Part shown: in pieces, positions 23,861 through 33,501 of the stretch | Layout: each line of letters begins with the position of its first letter | Position numbering within the stretch: the first letter of the stretch is position 1 | NCBI GenBank assembly: GCA_903929755.1 | Contig: CAIYVZ010000061.1 | Location: 20,051 to 84,050, forward strand | Origin: an uncultured Acidobacteriia bacterium | Lineage (GTDB): Bacteria; Acidobacteriota; Terriglobia; Bryobacterales; Bryobacteraceae | DNA length: 64,000 bases | Reading direction: 5' to 3' | Notes under the pieces: model-generated | What the model saw: the letters and a program-made list of their open reading frames with translations, nothing else | What the model was told of the DNA's origin: nothing | The model's database searches: none | Made by a program: the position numbers and the translations under genes

Positions 23861-25693
23861 TCACTTTTTGATCTGGTTCAAAAAGACGAAGGCACCCTTG
23901 CGCTGGGCGGTGAGGACATCGGGCTTGCCGTCTCCGTTCATATCCACCACGGCAATTTGCGTCCCCACGGCGGAGAAGTTGTTGATCATGCGCGGAAACC
24001 ACTCCACCTTGCCGCCTTTTCGGGACAGCTTGAACCAGTACATGACGGCGGGCTGATCCAGGTCGTTTTCCGGGTACTCAATCCCGTGAGACCACCAGCG
24101 CTTGCCGGTGACGATATCCTTCAGGCCATCGCCATCCATATCCACCAGCGCGATGGCGTGCAGCTCTGAGAACGCGACGCTTTTGTCGGTTTCCTCCCAG
24201 CTCTTGCGCTCGTCGGCGGATGCGGTGTCGGCATCCATGATCATGTGGGTGATGAACGAGATTGTGCCGTCCGCAGCCTTCTTTTGCTCAAACCAGGCGA
24301 GGCCGGGGCCATGCGAGAACATGCTGCTGATCACGTCCGGCAGGCCATCGCCATTCACATCGTACGCGTAGATATCGGAGCCGCGCACGAAGGGGTCCGT
24401 GCCACGTCCGAAGGGAACGGTGTGGAATTCCCAGGTGCCACTGGCCGCACCGGCGGCGGGCTGCTGAAACCACCCCGCGCCGCAGAGAATATCCACGCGC
24501 CCATCGCCGTTGATATCGGCCGCGCCCATCCCGTGGCCACCCCACGAGCCCTTGGTGGAGACGGCGTGGAAGACCCAGGGTTTGGTCGGGTCAGCCGGAT
24601 CGGGCTTCGCGTAGCCGAGAACACGGTCGGGGTCGCGGCCATGCGTGAGCAGCAGTTCGGGCTTGCCGTCCCCGTCCACATCGATCAGTTGTGTGGTTTC
24701 GGAAGAGACGTCCTTCGCCACCTCGTACTCGTCCCAATGGCGCGATTCACCTCTTGGGTTGATGTAGAGGTAGGCGCCCTGGAAGTTGATTTTCAGGTTG
24801 TCGGGCCAGCCATCGCCATTGAAATCATACACATAGTTCAGGAAAGAGTCGGTATAGGTGCCGTGCTGGCCGGGGCCCCCGAAGTTGTAGGTCTGCGGGG
24901 GGTAGATTTCGAGGGTGCGGCGGAAGTCGGGGCCAAGGTAGGCGAAAGGTCCGGAGACCACGTCCATCACGCCGTCATGATTCACATCTCCGACGGCGAT
25001 GCCCTCGGCGTAAAAACGATCAGTCAGCTGGATCTTTTTGAAGTCCGCGCTGGTGATTTCAGCAGGCAGACCCATGGTTGGCCGGGTGAGATCGGTCAGC
25101 ATCAGGTCTTTGAACTTCGCCTCGCCGCCCGCAATCCGCAGGGCGATTTGGCCATAACGGGGACCTTCATCCTTTGGTGCGACGCCGCCACCCTTCGGCG
25201 GGTCCGCGAGGATTTCGGCCCGAACGGTCATCCGAAGCTGCTTCCAGCCGTTGCCCGCATCAGTGACGGTGGCGAAACTGTTGCGCGCCTTCGGAGCAGC
25301 CAGGAACTTGCGGTCCGTGAGGTTCCCGTTGGCATCCAGCGCGGCCCGATAAACCGTCTGCGCATCTTTGCCGCCCAGCGGCACGTAGATGCCGGTGGCT
25401 CCGGACTTGCGCAGGATCAGGCCGGCGTCGCAGCCATCGCACTGGTAATTGAATCGCAGGATGAAATCTTCATAGCCCCGATCGAGCGTGAGCCAGCCTG
25501 CCCCGCCCTTGGCGGACGCGGCGATAGCCCCACCGGTCGCGCGCCAGTCGGCGGTGCCGGAAGTCTTCCAGCCATTCAGATTCGTGCCATTGAAGAGGGT
25601 CCGGGTATCGGCGTGATCGGCGGCGGGGAGCAGCAGGACGAGTGAGCCTGCAAGAATTGCACCTGAGCGAAAAACTCTGTTTGCGCGTGTCAT
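23861..25693 (-). CDS. Secreted VCBS/FG-GAP protein with DUF1080-like domain
   Basis: A 610-residue exported protein with the same architecture as the one at 2497-4449. Signal peptide about 1-25, then a DUF1080-like domain (TLFNGTNLNGWKTSG and WRATGGAI) with CDGCDAGLILR, then about seven FG-GAP units with calcium loops (DVNHDGVMD, DFNGDGWPD, DVDGDGKPE, DINGDGRVD, DVNGDGLPD, DMDGDGLKD, DMNGDGKPD). It lacks the long Gly-rich linker of its relative. The ATG at 25693 is preferred to an in-frame TTG at 25711. Role is probably carbohydrate binding or surface adhesion. Confidence 0.85.
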   Translation of the reverse strand: MTRANRVFRSGAILAGSLVLLLPAADHADTRTLFNGTNLNGWKTSGTADWRATGGAIAASAKGGAGWLTLDRGYEDFILRFNYQCDGCDAGLILRKSGATGIYVPLGGKDAQTVYRAALDANGNLTDRKFLAAPKARNSFATVTDAGNGWKQLRMTVRAEILADPPKGGGVAPKDEGPRYGQIALRIAGGEAKFKDLMLTDLTRPTMGLPAEITSADFKKIQLTDRFYAEGIAVGDVNHDGVMDVVSGPFAYLGPDFRRTLEIYPPQTYNFGGPGQHGTYTDSFLNYVYDFNGDGWPDNLKINFQGAYLYINPRGESRHWDEYEVAKDVSSETTQLIDVDGDGKPELLLTHGRDPDRVLGYAKPDPADPTKPWVFHAVSTKGSWGGHGMGAADINGDGRVDILCGAGWFQQPAAGAASGTWEFHTVPFGRGTDPFVRGSDIYAYDVNGDGLPDVISSMFSHGPGLAWFEQKKAADGTISFITHMIMDADTASADERKSWEETDKSVAFSELHAIALVDMDGDGLKDIVTGKRWWSHGIEYPENDLDQPAVMYWFKLSRKGGKVEWFPRMINNFSAVGTQIAVVDMNGDGKPDVLTAQRKGAFVFLNQIKK

Positions 25694-25799
25694 AAGTCGG
25701 ATCGGAATCAATATATAACGTTTTAGATTTTGGTGCGCGGTGGCAAACCTTACAAAAGTATGACGCTCCGCCCCCCCTCAGCGGTGCCATAGTCAAGGC

Positions 25800-27230
25800 A
25801 TGAGTCTCCCTGCTACAGGTTTGCCAAAAATCATTCAAGGCGGTATGGGTGTTGGAGTTTCAAATTGGCGTTTGGCGCGCGCGGTTTCAAAAACCGGCCA
25901 GCTGGGCGTAGTTTCAGGTACGGCGCTCGATCAGGTGCTTGCCCGCCGCCTGCAGGATGGCGACCCGGACGGCGACATCCGGCGCGCCCTGAACGCGTTC
26001 CCGGTTCCTGAGATGGCGGACCGGATCTGGAACGAGCTCTATATCCCGGACGGGAAGTCCGCCACGGCTTCGTATAAACAACTGCCCATGCCCACGCGCG
26101 ATGCCTCGCGGGAGACGCTGGAGCTTTATATCGTCAGCAACTTCGTGGAAGTTTGGCTGGCACGGGAAGGTCATTCGAACCCCGTCGGCATTAATTATCT
26201 GGAGAAACTACAGATTCCTCATCTCGCTTCCATCTATGGCGCGATGCTGGCAGGTGTGGGGTATGTGCTGATGGGCGCGGGGATTCCGTCGCGCATTCCC
26301 GGCGTTTTGGACCATTTCGTGAACCACGAACCGGCCGATTATCCTCTGCAGGTAAGTGGCGCGACCGAGGCTGATGACACGCTGCTGACCTTCGACCCCC
26401 TCGATTTCGTCCCCGCTGGCCTCCCCCCTCTCAAACGGCCGCGTTTTCTGGCCATCATCGCCTCCAACGTTCTGGCGGTTAGCCTGTTGCGCCGTTCGAA
26501 TGGGAAGGTGGATGGCTTTGTGGTTGAGGGCGCCGTGGCTGGGGGGCATAATGCCCCTCCCCGCGGGCAGCTACAGCTAAGCGAGGTCGGCGAGCCCATT
26601 TACACGGAGCGCGACGTGGTGGATCTGGCCAAACTGCGGACCCTGGGCGTACCTTTCTGGCTGGCTGGCGGCTATGGGTCCCCGGGCAAGCTGCAGGAGG
26701 CGCTGAATGAGGGAGCAGCGGGCATTCAGGTGGGTACCGCTTTTGCGTTCTGTGAGGAATCCGGCCTGCGCCCCGATTTCCGGCAGCAGGTTCTGGGCCA
26801 GGTTCGCAGCGGCGACGCGAGGATCTTCACTGATCCGTTCGCCTCACCCACCGGCTTTCCGTTCAAGGTGGCCATTCTTCCTGGCACCGCTTCCGAAAGT
26901 TCCGTCTACAGCTCGCGCCCCCGCGTCTGCGACCTTGGCTACCTCCGCGAGGCCTACAAAACTGAATCCGGCAAGATCGGCTATCGTTGCCCCGGCGAAC
27001 CCGTATCGGTATACGAGGCCAAGGGGGGGAAGACCGAAAATGCATGGGGCCGGAAGTGCCTTTGCAACGGTTTGATGGCGAATATCGGGCTGCAGCAGGT
27101 ACGCGCCGGGAAGCATGTGGAACCTGGGTTGCTGACTGCGGGAGACGACCTGGTTGCTCTCGAAACCTTCCTGCCGATGCATGGCGTGGATTACACGGCA
27201 GCCGACGTCATTCATCGCCTGACCCGGTAA
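25800..27230 (+). CDS. Nitronate monooxygenase-family FMN protein
   Basis: A 476-residue TIM-barrel flavoprotein of the NMO/2-nitropropane dioxygenase family. The N-terminus IIQGGMGVGVSNWRLA is characteristic. FMN phosphate-binding regions are seen at LAGGYGSPGKLQ and AGIQVGTAFAF. At 476 residues it is longer than typical NMOs, and the C-terminal part contains a Cys-containing insert (KIGYRCPGEP, KCLCNGL) as in PfaD-like and class II proteins. Real substrate is open: nitronates, or an enoyl-reductase-like role. It stands alone on the plus strand. Confidence 0.82.
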   Translation: MSLPATGLPKIIQGGMGVGVSNWRLARAVSKTGQLGVVSGTALDQVLARRLQDGDPDGDIRRALNAFPVPEMADRIWNELYIPDGKSATASYKQLPMPTRDASRETLELYIVSNFVEVWLAREGHSNPVGINYLEKLQIPHLASIYGAMLAGVGYVLMGAGIPSRIPGVLDHFVNHEPADYPLQVSGATEADDTLLTFDPLDFVPAGLPPLKRPRFLAIIASNVLAVSLLRRSNGKVDGFVVEGAVAGGHNAPPRGQLQLSEVGEPIYTERDVVDLAKLRTLGVPFWLAGGYGSPGKLQEALNEGAAGIQVGTAFAFCEESGLRPDFRQQVLGQVRSGDARIFTDPFASPTGFPFKVAILPGTASESSVYSSRPRVCDLGYLREAYKTESGKIGYRCPGEPVSVYEAKGGKTENAWGRKCLCNGLMANIGLQQVRAGKHVEPGLLTAGDDLVALETFLPMHGVDYTAADVIHRLTR

Positions 27231-27258
27231 GACCCACAAGGGGAGTAGGATAGCTCTG

Positions 27259-27870
27259 ATGCGACTTTTGCTCCCCTGCCTTCTCTTCGCCACCACCCTT
27301 TTTGCGCAAACGGCCCGGATGCCCCAGCTGAAACTGGAGGACACGGCGGGCGACCAGCGTGCGCTCGCCGAGCAGATGATGAAGCAGACCCGCTCCGGCC
27401 TGACCGGGCCCTTCAACCCGATGCTGCGGAGCCCGGAAATGTCGAAGCCCCTGATGGACCTCTACCTGTATCTCCGGTACAAGACCGCCCTGCCCCGGGG
27501 CCTGGTGGAATTGGCTATTCTGATCACCGGACGGGAGTGGAACGCTGGCTTCGAGTGGTTCATGCACTACCCGATCGCGAAGACGGAAGGGTTATCGGAC
27601 GACCTGCTGAAGCAGCTTCGGGATGGCGGCAAACCTGCCCCGATGAAGCCCGAAGAGGCGGTGGTTTACGACTTCGCAACCGAACTCCTCCGCACCCATA
27701 ACGTCAGTGACGCCACGTACCAGAAAGCGCTCACGCTCTTTGGGGAGAAGAACCTGGTGGATCTGACGTCGCTGATTGCGACCTATTCCAGCTACGCCGC
27801 ACTGCTGAACGTCAACAAACTGCTGATACCCGCCGGTGGCGTGCCCATGCAGTACTTCCCGGCGAAATAG
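27259..27870 (+). CDS. Exported AhpD/carboxymuconolactone decarboxylase-like protein
   Basis: A 203-residue protein with a signal peptide (about 1-17) and a CMD/AhpD-type helical domain (about 60-190; LVELAILITGREWNAGFEW). The redox CxxC of AhpD proteins is absent, so it is not a peroxidase of that type. Export is unusual for this fold but common in Acidobacteria. It starts 28 bases after the NMO-like gene and abuts the stop of the convergent PQQ dehydrogenase. Function unknown. Confidence 0.8.
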   Translation: MRLLLPCLLFATTLFAQTARMPQLKLEDTAGDQRALAEQMMKQTRSGLTGPFNPMLRSPEMSKPLMDLYLYLRYKTALPRGLVELAILITGREWNAGFEWFMHYPIAKTEGLSDDLLKQLRDGGKPAPMKPEEAVVYDFATELLRTHNVSDATYQKALTLFGEKNLVDLTSLIATYSSYAALLNVNKLLIPAGGVPMQYFPAK

Positions 27871-29547
27871 CTACTCCGGCAACCCAAAAACGAAGAGGCT
27901 CAGCCCGGCCATCACCGCCACATACTGCTTGCCGCCTGCTTCGAACGTCATGGGGCTGTTCAGCATCTGCGCGCCCAGATTGCGCTTCCACAGCAGTTCC
28001 CCGGTCCGGGCGTTCAGAACCTGCATGTACCCCTCGCGGCCCCCGGTGAACAGCAGATCGGACGCCGTCGTCACCGCACCCACGTCGGTCACGTCCGTCA
28101 TTTTGAACTTCCACTTCGCCTCGCCCGTTGCGGGGTCCAACGCCACCATGGCGCCGTGACCGGCCGCCTCCGTCCAGTCGTTGATGGGACCGCGCCGCAG
28201 ATTTGGCACGCCCGCCGCGTTTGGAATCCCCTTCTTCGGGTCATCCACAGAAGGTACGAACGGCCCAAAACCACCGCCGCCGAAGCCAGTCCCTTCCTTG
28301 TAGACAACCGGAATCTGCGTAAACAGGATCCCCTGCTCCTCCCAAATCGAGAAGTACATCAGCCCCGTTCGTGGACTGAATGACGGCGAATACCAGTTGG
28401 TGCCGCCCTGCAGCCCCGGATAGGTTGGCAGACCCTGCGGCTGCGGCGTCTGAATCGGTCTCCCGTTCGCGTCAAAACCACTCATCCAGTTGACCTTCAC
28501 AAATGGCTTCCCCAGCAGGAACTTGCCGGTGGTGCGGTCCAGTACATAGAAATTCCCGTTGCGATTGGCCCACAGCATCGCCTTCACGGGCTTGCCCTGA
28601 AACTGAATATCGGCCAGCACTGGAACCTGCACGGCGTCATAGTCGTAACGGTCGCCGGGCGTGAACTGATAGTGCCAGCGAAGTTTACCGGTGTCGGTGT
28701 CGAGCGCCACTACCGAAGCCGTGTAGAGATTGTCGCCGGGGCGCTGCGTCGGGTTGTAGTCCGGCCCGGCGTTGCCTGTGCCCCAATAGGTCAGGTTCGT
28801 GGCGGGGTCATAAGATCCGGTTACCCACACCGACCCTCCGCCGTGCTTCCAGGCGTCGGGGTCGCAGTAGTCTTTGGAACCGGAGGGCGAATCCGGAGGG
28901 CAGGGCAGCCAGGTTTCATGGCCAGGTTCGCCGGGCCCCGGCACCGTGTAGAAGCGCCATAGCTCTTTACCGGTCTCCGCACTGTACGCGGCAATAAAGC
29001 CGCGAACGCCCCACTCGCCGCCCCCAACGCCAACAATCACTTTGTCCTTCACCACCAATGGGGCCACGGTAATGGAATACCCGGCCTTCGCTTCGGCGAC
29101 GCGCGTTTTCCAAAGCAGATGCCCGTTGTGCCGGTCAATCGCCACCAGACTCGCGTCCAGGGTGCCCATAAACAGCGAATCACCCAGCACGCCCAGGCCG
29201 CGATTATTCGCGCCACAACAGACGCGCGGGTCTTCCTGATTGTTATACCGATAGCTCCAGAACACGCGACCGGTAGCGGCATCCAAAGCCACCACGTCAT
29301 TCGGCCTCTGCGTGATGTACATCACGCCATCCAGCACCAGCGGAGTCGCCTCCCAGCTCCCCGCCACGGGCGACTGGTATACCCACGAAAGCGCCAGGTT
29401 CTTCACGTTCGCCGGAGTAATCTTCGCCAGCGTGCTGTAGCGGTGACTCGCATGGTCGCCGTTGTACGTTGTCCAGTTGGCACTTTGCGCCGCCATCCAC
29501 CCGGCCGCCAGCGCAGTCGCCAATAAATATCGCCGAAGCATCATCAC
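27871..29547 (-). CDS. PQQ-dependent dehydrogenase (quinoprotein)
   Basis: A 558-residue periplasmic quinoprotein that oxidises an alcohol, aldehyde or sugar and passes electrons to cytochrome c. Signal peptide about 1-22. The eight-bladed propeller shows repeated LDAATGRVFW-type W motifs, the vicinal Cys110-Cys111 pair (RVCCGANN) typical of PQQ alcohol dehydrogenases, TGNAGPDYNP, and the DYDAVQVPVL segment with the catalytic Asp. Its start overlaps the stop of the di-haem cytochrome c, its likely electron acceptor. Confidence 0.9.
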   Translation of the reverse strand: MMMLRRYLLATALAAGWMAAQSANWTTYNGDHASHRYSTLAKITPANVKNLALSWVYQSPVAGSWEATPLVLDGVMYITQRPNDVVALDAATGRVFWSYRYNNQEDPRVCCGANNRGLGVLGDSLFMGTLDASLVAIDRHNGHLLWKTRVAEAKAGYSITVAPLVVKDKVIVGVGGGEWGVRGFIAAYSAETGKELWRFYTVPGPGEPGHETWLPCPPDSPSGSKDYCDPDAWKHGGGSVWVTGSYDPATNLTYWGTGNAGPDYNPTQRPGDNLYTASVVALDTDTGKLRWHYQFTPGDRYDYDAVQVPVLADIQFQGKPVKAMLWANRNGNFYVLDRTTGKFLLGKPFVKVNWMSGFDANGRPIQTPQPQGLPTYPGLQGGTNWYSPSFSPRTGLMYFSIWEEQGILFTQIPVVYKEGTGFGGGGFGPFVPSVDDPKKGIPNAAGVPNLRRGPINDWTEAAGHGAMVALDPATGEAKWKFKMTDVTDVGAVTTASDLLFTGGREGYMQVLNARTGELLWKRNLGAQMLNSPMTFEAGGKQYVAVMAGLSLFVFGLPE

Positions 29548-30332
29548 AGATTCCCTTTCAGCGACAGCATGTAGGCCACCAGATCCGCCAGTTCATCGGG
29601 CTTCAGTTCGCCTTTATAGCTCGTCATGGCGGACTTCGTGGAAACCTTGAATTCTTTCAGGTTTGCCTTGGAGAATGACTGCAAATGGCCCTCGCCATCC
29701 GTCATCTGGACCGTGTACGTGTCCTCATTGAGGCGCCGTCCGTCCACGGCTTTGCCCTCGCGGGTCACCACGTGTACGGGGCGGTTGATCGGCAGCAGTT
29801 GCCCGTTCGGATCCACCAGAACTCTCTCGAAATACCCCGCACTGCGCAGCGTCCCGATGTCACTCAGATCCGGACCCTTGCGGCTGCCCTTCCCCTTCAC
29901 GCGATGGCAACTCTGGCATGCGCCCCTGCCCTCAAAGACAGCGCGACCCCGGTCCGCATCCCCGGGCTTCAGCGCCCCTCGGTCGATTGAGTTCATGTTG
30001 CGCAGCCACGCCACCAGCCCGGTCAGATCCGCATTATCAAAGCGAAAGGGAGGCATGCCCGCCGTGGGAAAGCCATTGGTGATCACCATCTTGAGCTGGC
30101 CATCGGTGGTAGCGCTGCGAAACCTTCCGCTCGCCAGATTGACGCCGCTCACGCCCGCACCGTTCGCGCCATGGCAACGGTCGCACTGCTCGGCGTACAA
30201 GCGCGCGCCATATTCAATATCGGCCCTGGGGTAAGCCTCGGGATGCTCCTGCATCACGGGTTTTTGGGCAATCGCTGCAAGCGCCAGTCCCAGCGCAGAA
30301 GCCCCAAGTTGAAGTATTTTGTTTATCCGCAA
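29544..30332 (-). CDS. Di-haem cytochrome c
   Basis: A 262-residue exported c-type cytochrome. Two haem-binding motifs are clear: Cys50-x-x-Cys53-His54 (CDRCH) and Cys139-x-x-Cys142-His143 (CQSCH). Candidate Met ligands are in GMPPFRF and near MTSYKGEL. Signal peptide about 1-22. The last codon and stop overlap the PQQ dehydrogenase start, so the two form an operon and probably an electron-transfer pair. The start is a TTG at 30332; no ATG is available in frame before the signal peptide, so the start is less certain. Confidence 0.88.
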   Translation of the reverse strand: MRINKILQLGASALGLALAAIAQKPVMQEHPEAYPRADIEYGARLYAEQCDRCHGANGAGVSGVNLASGRFRSATTDGQLKMVITNGFPTAGMPPFRFDNADLTGLVAWLRNMNSIDRGALKPGDADRGRAVFEGRGACQSCHRVKGKGSRKGPDLSDIGTLRSAGYFERVLVDPNGQLLPINRPVHVVTREGKAVDGRRLNEDTYTVQMTDGEGHLQSFSKANLKEFKVSTKSAMTSYKGELKPDELADLVAYMLSLKGNL

Positions 30333-30437
30333 GCTGCGGCAAAGTTTATCAGATTTCGCGCACTGAGGAAGCCGCGAACCCTGAACCCCGGTGGTTCGCT
30401 ACCGCGGGAACAGGGTTCGCAGAATCATCCTGAACAC

Positions 30438-31469
30438 TTATCTTGCAACGGTCAGAATTGTGAACGAACCATCTACCAGCGGACCACGGCCGGCACGGCC
30501 ACCAGGCTGCGCGGGTGCCGGGGCGGGTCCATACTCAGCGCTGATCAGCAGAATTCGGCCCGTCTTGTTGTCCAGCGCCATCGTCTTCGCGCCCGGCATC
30601 GTATCCAAAGTCTGCGCCACGGCGAAACTGGTGGGGCTGGTCTCTTTGATGATGGTCAGGGTGCCGTCACCGTTGGAGCTGAACGCTTCCATGGTCTTCG
30701 CATTGAAGGCCGCGCCGTCGGTGCCCATGCCGAGAGGCAGAGTGGTCACCACTTTGCCGTCGGCCGCGTTTACCACCACCATGTTTTTCGGGTTCCGGCA
30801 GGTGGCGAACAACAGGTTGTTCTTCACGTCGATGGCCAGCCCGGCGCACGTGCCGCCTTTGCCTGCGATGTCGTAATGCGCAGTAACTTTCATGGTCTTC
30901 GCATCCACCACAGCGATGTTGTCTTTGTCTTCAACGTCGATGTAAATATGGCCCTTGCCATCGGTCACAGCCTGTTCCGGGGCACCTTCCAGATCGATGG
31001 TGCCGAGGACTGCGCCGTCTTTCGCGTCAAGAACGGTCACGGTGGGAGCGCGATGGCTCAGGATGTAGATGCGGTCGTTGAACGGATCCCACAGGCTGCC
31101 GTCCGGGCCACCTTCCACATCAATCTTCTTGATCACAGCGAGCGTCTTCGTGTCGAACATCACCACAGGCTTGCTGGTCGTGAAGGCGTGGCCGGACTTG
31201 CTGGAAATAGCCACCCCGCGCGCCGCGACATCTTGAATCTCACCTTCCGAGACCAGCGTATCCAGATTGAAAACGCTGATGCGCGCGCCCATGCCGGAGC
31301 GGGCAATGTAGAGCCTGCGACCCGCTTCATCGGCATTGACATAGTCAAACCCGCCGGCGCCTCCAACTTTAGTCTTCTTCACAACGGAGTAAGGTCCGGT
31401 TGCCTGTGCGTTGGCGGCCACTACGGCGAGCAGGGCAGCGGCGAAAATCGTAAGGGTACGGCGGTTCAT
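30438..31469 (-). CDS. Exported YncE-like beta-propeller protein
   Basis: A 343-residue protein with a signal peptide (about 1-21, ending ANAQA) and YVTN/YncE-type propeller repeats (FDYVNADEAGRRLYIA, IDVKNNLLFATCRNP). No catalytic motif is visible; such proteins act as binding or scaffold proteins. Near the C-terminus lies a Pro/Ala/Gly/Arg-rich insert (PAPAPAQPGGRAGRGP). AAGGAA precedes the ATG at 31469 with good spacing, so this is taken rather than the upstream in-frame codon. Confidence 0.82.
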   Translation of the reverse strand: MNRRTLTIFAAALLAVVAANAQATGPYSVVKKTKVGGAGGFDYVNADEAGRRLYIARSGMGARISVFNLDTLVSEGEIQDVAARGVAISSKSGHAFTTSKPVVMFDTKTLAVIKKIDVEGGPDGSLWDPFNDRIYILSHRAPTVTVLDAKDGAVLGTIDLEGAPEQAVTDGKGHIYIDVEDKDNIAVVDAKTMKVTAHYDIAGKGGTCAGLAIDVKNNLLFATCRNPKNMVVVNAADGKVVTTLPLGMGTDGAAFNAKTMEAFSSNGDGTLTIIKETSPTSFAVAQTLDTMPGAKTMALDNKTGRILLISAEYGPAPAPAQPGGRAGRGPLVDGSFTILTVAR

Positions 31470-31530
31470 TCTATTTCCTTGTCTGTAAGCCACAGTAAGT
31501 GGAAGTATACAGTTTTAGGAAGACATCCCG

Positions 31531-32913
31531 ATGACAAAGCTGATTTTCGCAGCGACTGCGCTCTCCCTTGCACTCCTCGCCCAAGGCCCCAATACCCCGA
31601 ACCTGACGGACGTGCAAGCCGCCGCCGTTGCTCAAATCAATGCGGGCCTCGCGCCGCAAAATGAAGCGGCAGCAGCGGCGCGGACGGCCCTGCTGAACGC
31701 GTCGTTTGGTGAGCCAGCCGCCATCCCGGCAAAGACCGATGCGCTGCGAGCGGCCGAACTCGCCCTGGCCACCGCCCGCGCCGAGGCCTTCGCCAAACTG
31801 CAGAGCTCCCCTGACAAGCTCGCGCCCAATCAAGCCGCCGGCTTTGGACGTGGAGGAGGCCGCGGAGGCCAGGGCGGGAATCGCGCCTTCGGCACCGGCG
31901 GCACCATCCCCCACATCACCCGGGCTCAGATGGACGCGCTCACAGACCTGGCCAACCAGATTCTTCCGCTCACCCGCGCCGCCACCGAGGCGCGCACTGC
32001 CCTTAGTGCCGCTTCCGTCACCGAGCCTCGCAATAATGCTGCCCTCAAGGCCGCAGCCGACAGCCTCAAAGCGGCGGAACTGAAGATCGCAACCACCCGG
32101 GCCGCTGCCTTCGGCAAAATTCAGGCCTCCCGTAACAAACTTACGCCCGAACAACTAACAGCCTTCGTCGCCCTTGGAGGTTCCTTCGCCAACTTCGCCT
32201 TCACGCTGCCCCAACCTCTCAACTTCCCCGAGCATGATGGCTTCGTTTCCATCTTCGACGGCAAGACGCTGAAGGGCTGGGATGGCAATCCGAAATTCTG
32301 GCGCGTGGAAGATGGCGCACTTGTGGGTGAATCGACCCCGCAGAACCCAAGCGGCAACAGCTACATCGTCTACCGCGACATGGAGGCGAAGGACTTCACG
32401 CTCAAGTTCGAAATCAAGGTGGAAGGCACGGGCGGCAGCGGCTTCCAGTACCGCAGCCGGACCGGTAGTCCGTGGCTCGCCAACATCCCCGACAACGTAA
32501 CGGCCAATGTCGGGCCGGTGAATCTGAACTGGATGATGACTGGCCCCCAGGCCGATTTCTGGCCCAGTTCCGCAGACTGGACCGGCCAGTTCTATTCGGA
32601 AAATACCCCCATGCGGATCCTCGCCTGGCGCGGCCAGGTGGTGGAAGGTTCCGGCATGGCACGCAAGCAACTGATGGGCAACATTGGGGACCGCAAGCAG
32701 CTCAATTCGTTCGTGAAAATGAACGACTGGAACGAGTACAGCGTGATTGCCCGCGGCGGAACCTGCATGCATATCCTGAATGGGCAACTCATGGCCGTAA
32801 TGGTGGATGACGACCCGAACTCGTCCAATAACCAGAGCGGTTTCTTCGGCATCGAAATTGAAGCCACCACTAAGGTTTCGGTTCGTAACATGTGGGTAAA
32901 AAAGATTAACTAA
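31531..32913 (+). CDS. Exported helical-repeat protein with C-terminal DUF1080 domain
   Basis: A 460-residue exported protein. After the signal peptide (about 1-18) come two Ala-rich helical hairpin segments (about 25-105 and 130-215) resembling each other, separated by a Gly/Arg-rich stretch (GRGGGRGGQGGN). The C-terminal half (about 230-460) is a DUF1080/3-keto-disaccharide hydrolase domain: FVSIFDGKTLKGWDG, FWRVEDGALVGES and SGFQYRS. The helical part has the look of LTXXQ/Spy-like periplasmic modules. The combination is uncommon. Likely carbohydrate-related. Confidence 0.8.
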   Translation: MTKLIFAATALSLALLAQGPNTPNLTDVQAAAVAQINAGLAPQNEAAAAARTALLNASFGEPAAIPAKTDALRAAELALATARAEAFAKLQSSPDKLAPNQAAGFGRGGGRGGQGGNRAFGTGGTIPHITRAQMDALTDLANQILPLTRAATEARTALSAASVTEPRNNAALKAAADSLKAAELKIATTRAAAFGKIQASRNKLTPEQLTAFVALGGSFANFAFTLPQPLNFPEHDGFVSIFDGKTLKGWDGNPKFWRVEDGALVGESTPQNPSGNSYIVYRDMEAKDFTLKFEIKVEGTGGSGFQYRSRTGSPWLANIPDNVTANVGPVNLNWMMTGPQADFWPSSADWTGQFYSENTPMRILAWRGQVVEGSGMARKQLMGNIGDRKQLNSFVKMNDWNEYSVIARGGTCMHILNGQLMAVMVDDDPNSSNNQSGFFGIEIEATTKVSVRNMWVKKIN

Positions 32914-32991
32914 CTTGCGCGTTACATGAGGGGATTGCATTTGCGCTGTAAGGAGAGTATGTTGAGTCCGGCCTAAAAAAGGAGGATCTCC

Positions 32992-33423
32992 ATGCGGTAC
33001 CTTGGGATCTCACTCGTTTGCATTTTCGGGTTTCTGACCTCTGCTCAAGCTCAGGAGGCCAAACCCAACTTCTCGGGCAAGTGGCAACTGAACACTTCGA
33101 AGAGCCAAACCCCCACCGGCAAGGCTTCTGTCTCAAGCCTGGCCATTGAACACAAAGACCCCTCGATTCACATCGTCAAGACCACGTCGGCGGGTAAAAC
33201 TCAGGAGTTCACCTGTACCACTAAGGGGAGTGACTGCGATGCCAAAGCTTATAAGGCCTCGCTTTGGTATGACGCAAAATCGCTGGTGGAAATGGATGTG
33301 AGCGACGATCAGGTTTTGAAGATCAGCATGTCTCTCAGCGACGACGGAAAGACGCTGACAGCAGAGGTAACCTACCTCTCTCCCCACGCCGAAAAAGACA
33401 CGCTGGTTTTCGATAAGAACTAG
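32992..33423 (+). CDS. Small exported protein, lipocalin-like
   Basis: A 143-residue protein with a signal peptide (about 1-20, ending AQAQ). The FSGKWQLN sequence after it is the usual opening of a beta-barrel family widespread in acidobacterial secretomes. Two Cys residues (in FTCTTKGSDCDA) may form a disulfide. Function unknown. A near-perfect Shine-Dalgarno (AAGGAGG, about 32977-32983) indicates strong translation. Confidence 0.75.
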   Translation: MRYLGISLVCIFGFLTSAQAQEAKPNFSGKWQLNTSKSQTPTGKASVSSLAIEHKDPSIHIVKTTSAGKTQEFTCTTKGSDCDAKAYKASLWYDAKSLVEMDVSDDQVLKISMSLSDDGKTLTAEVTYLSPHAEKDTLVFDKN

Positions 33424-33501
33424 GCCCAACAACATGGATACGTTTGGCCCCCCGCATGCACTCACCTGAGTAGCAGGAGGTAAGCTATGATGGCTGCCGA
33501 C

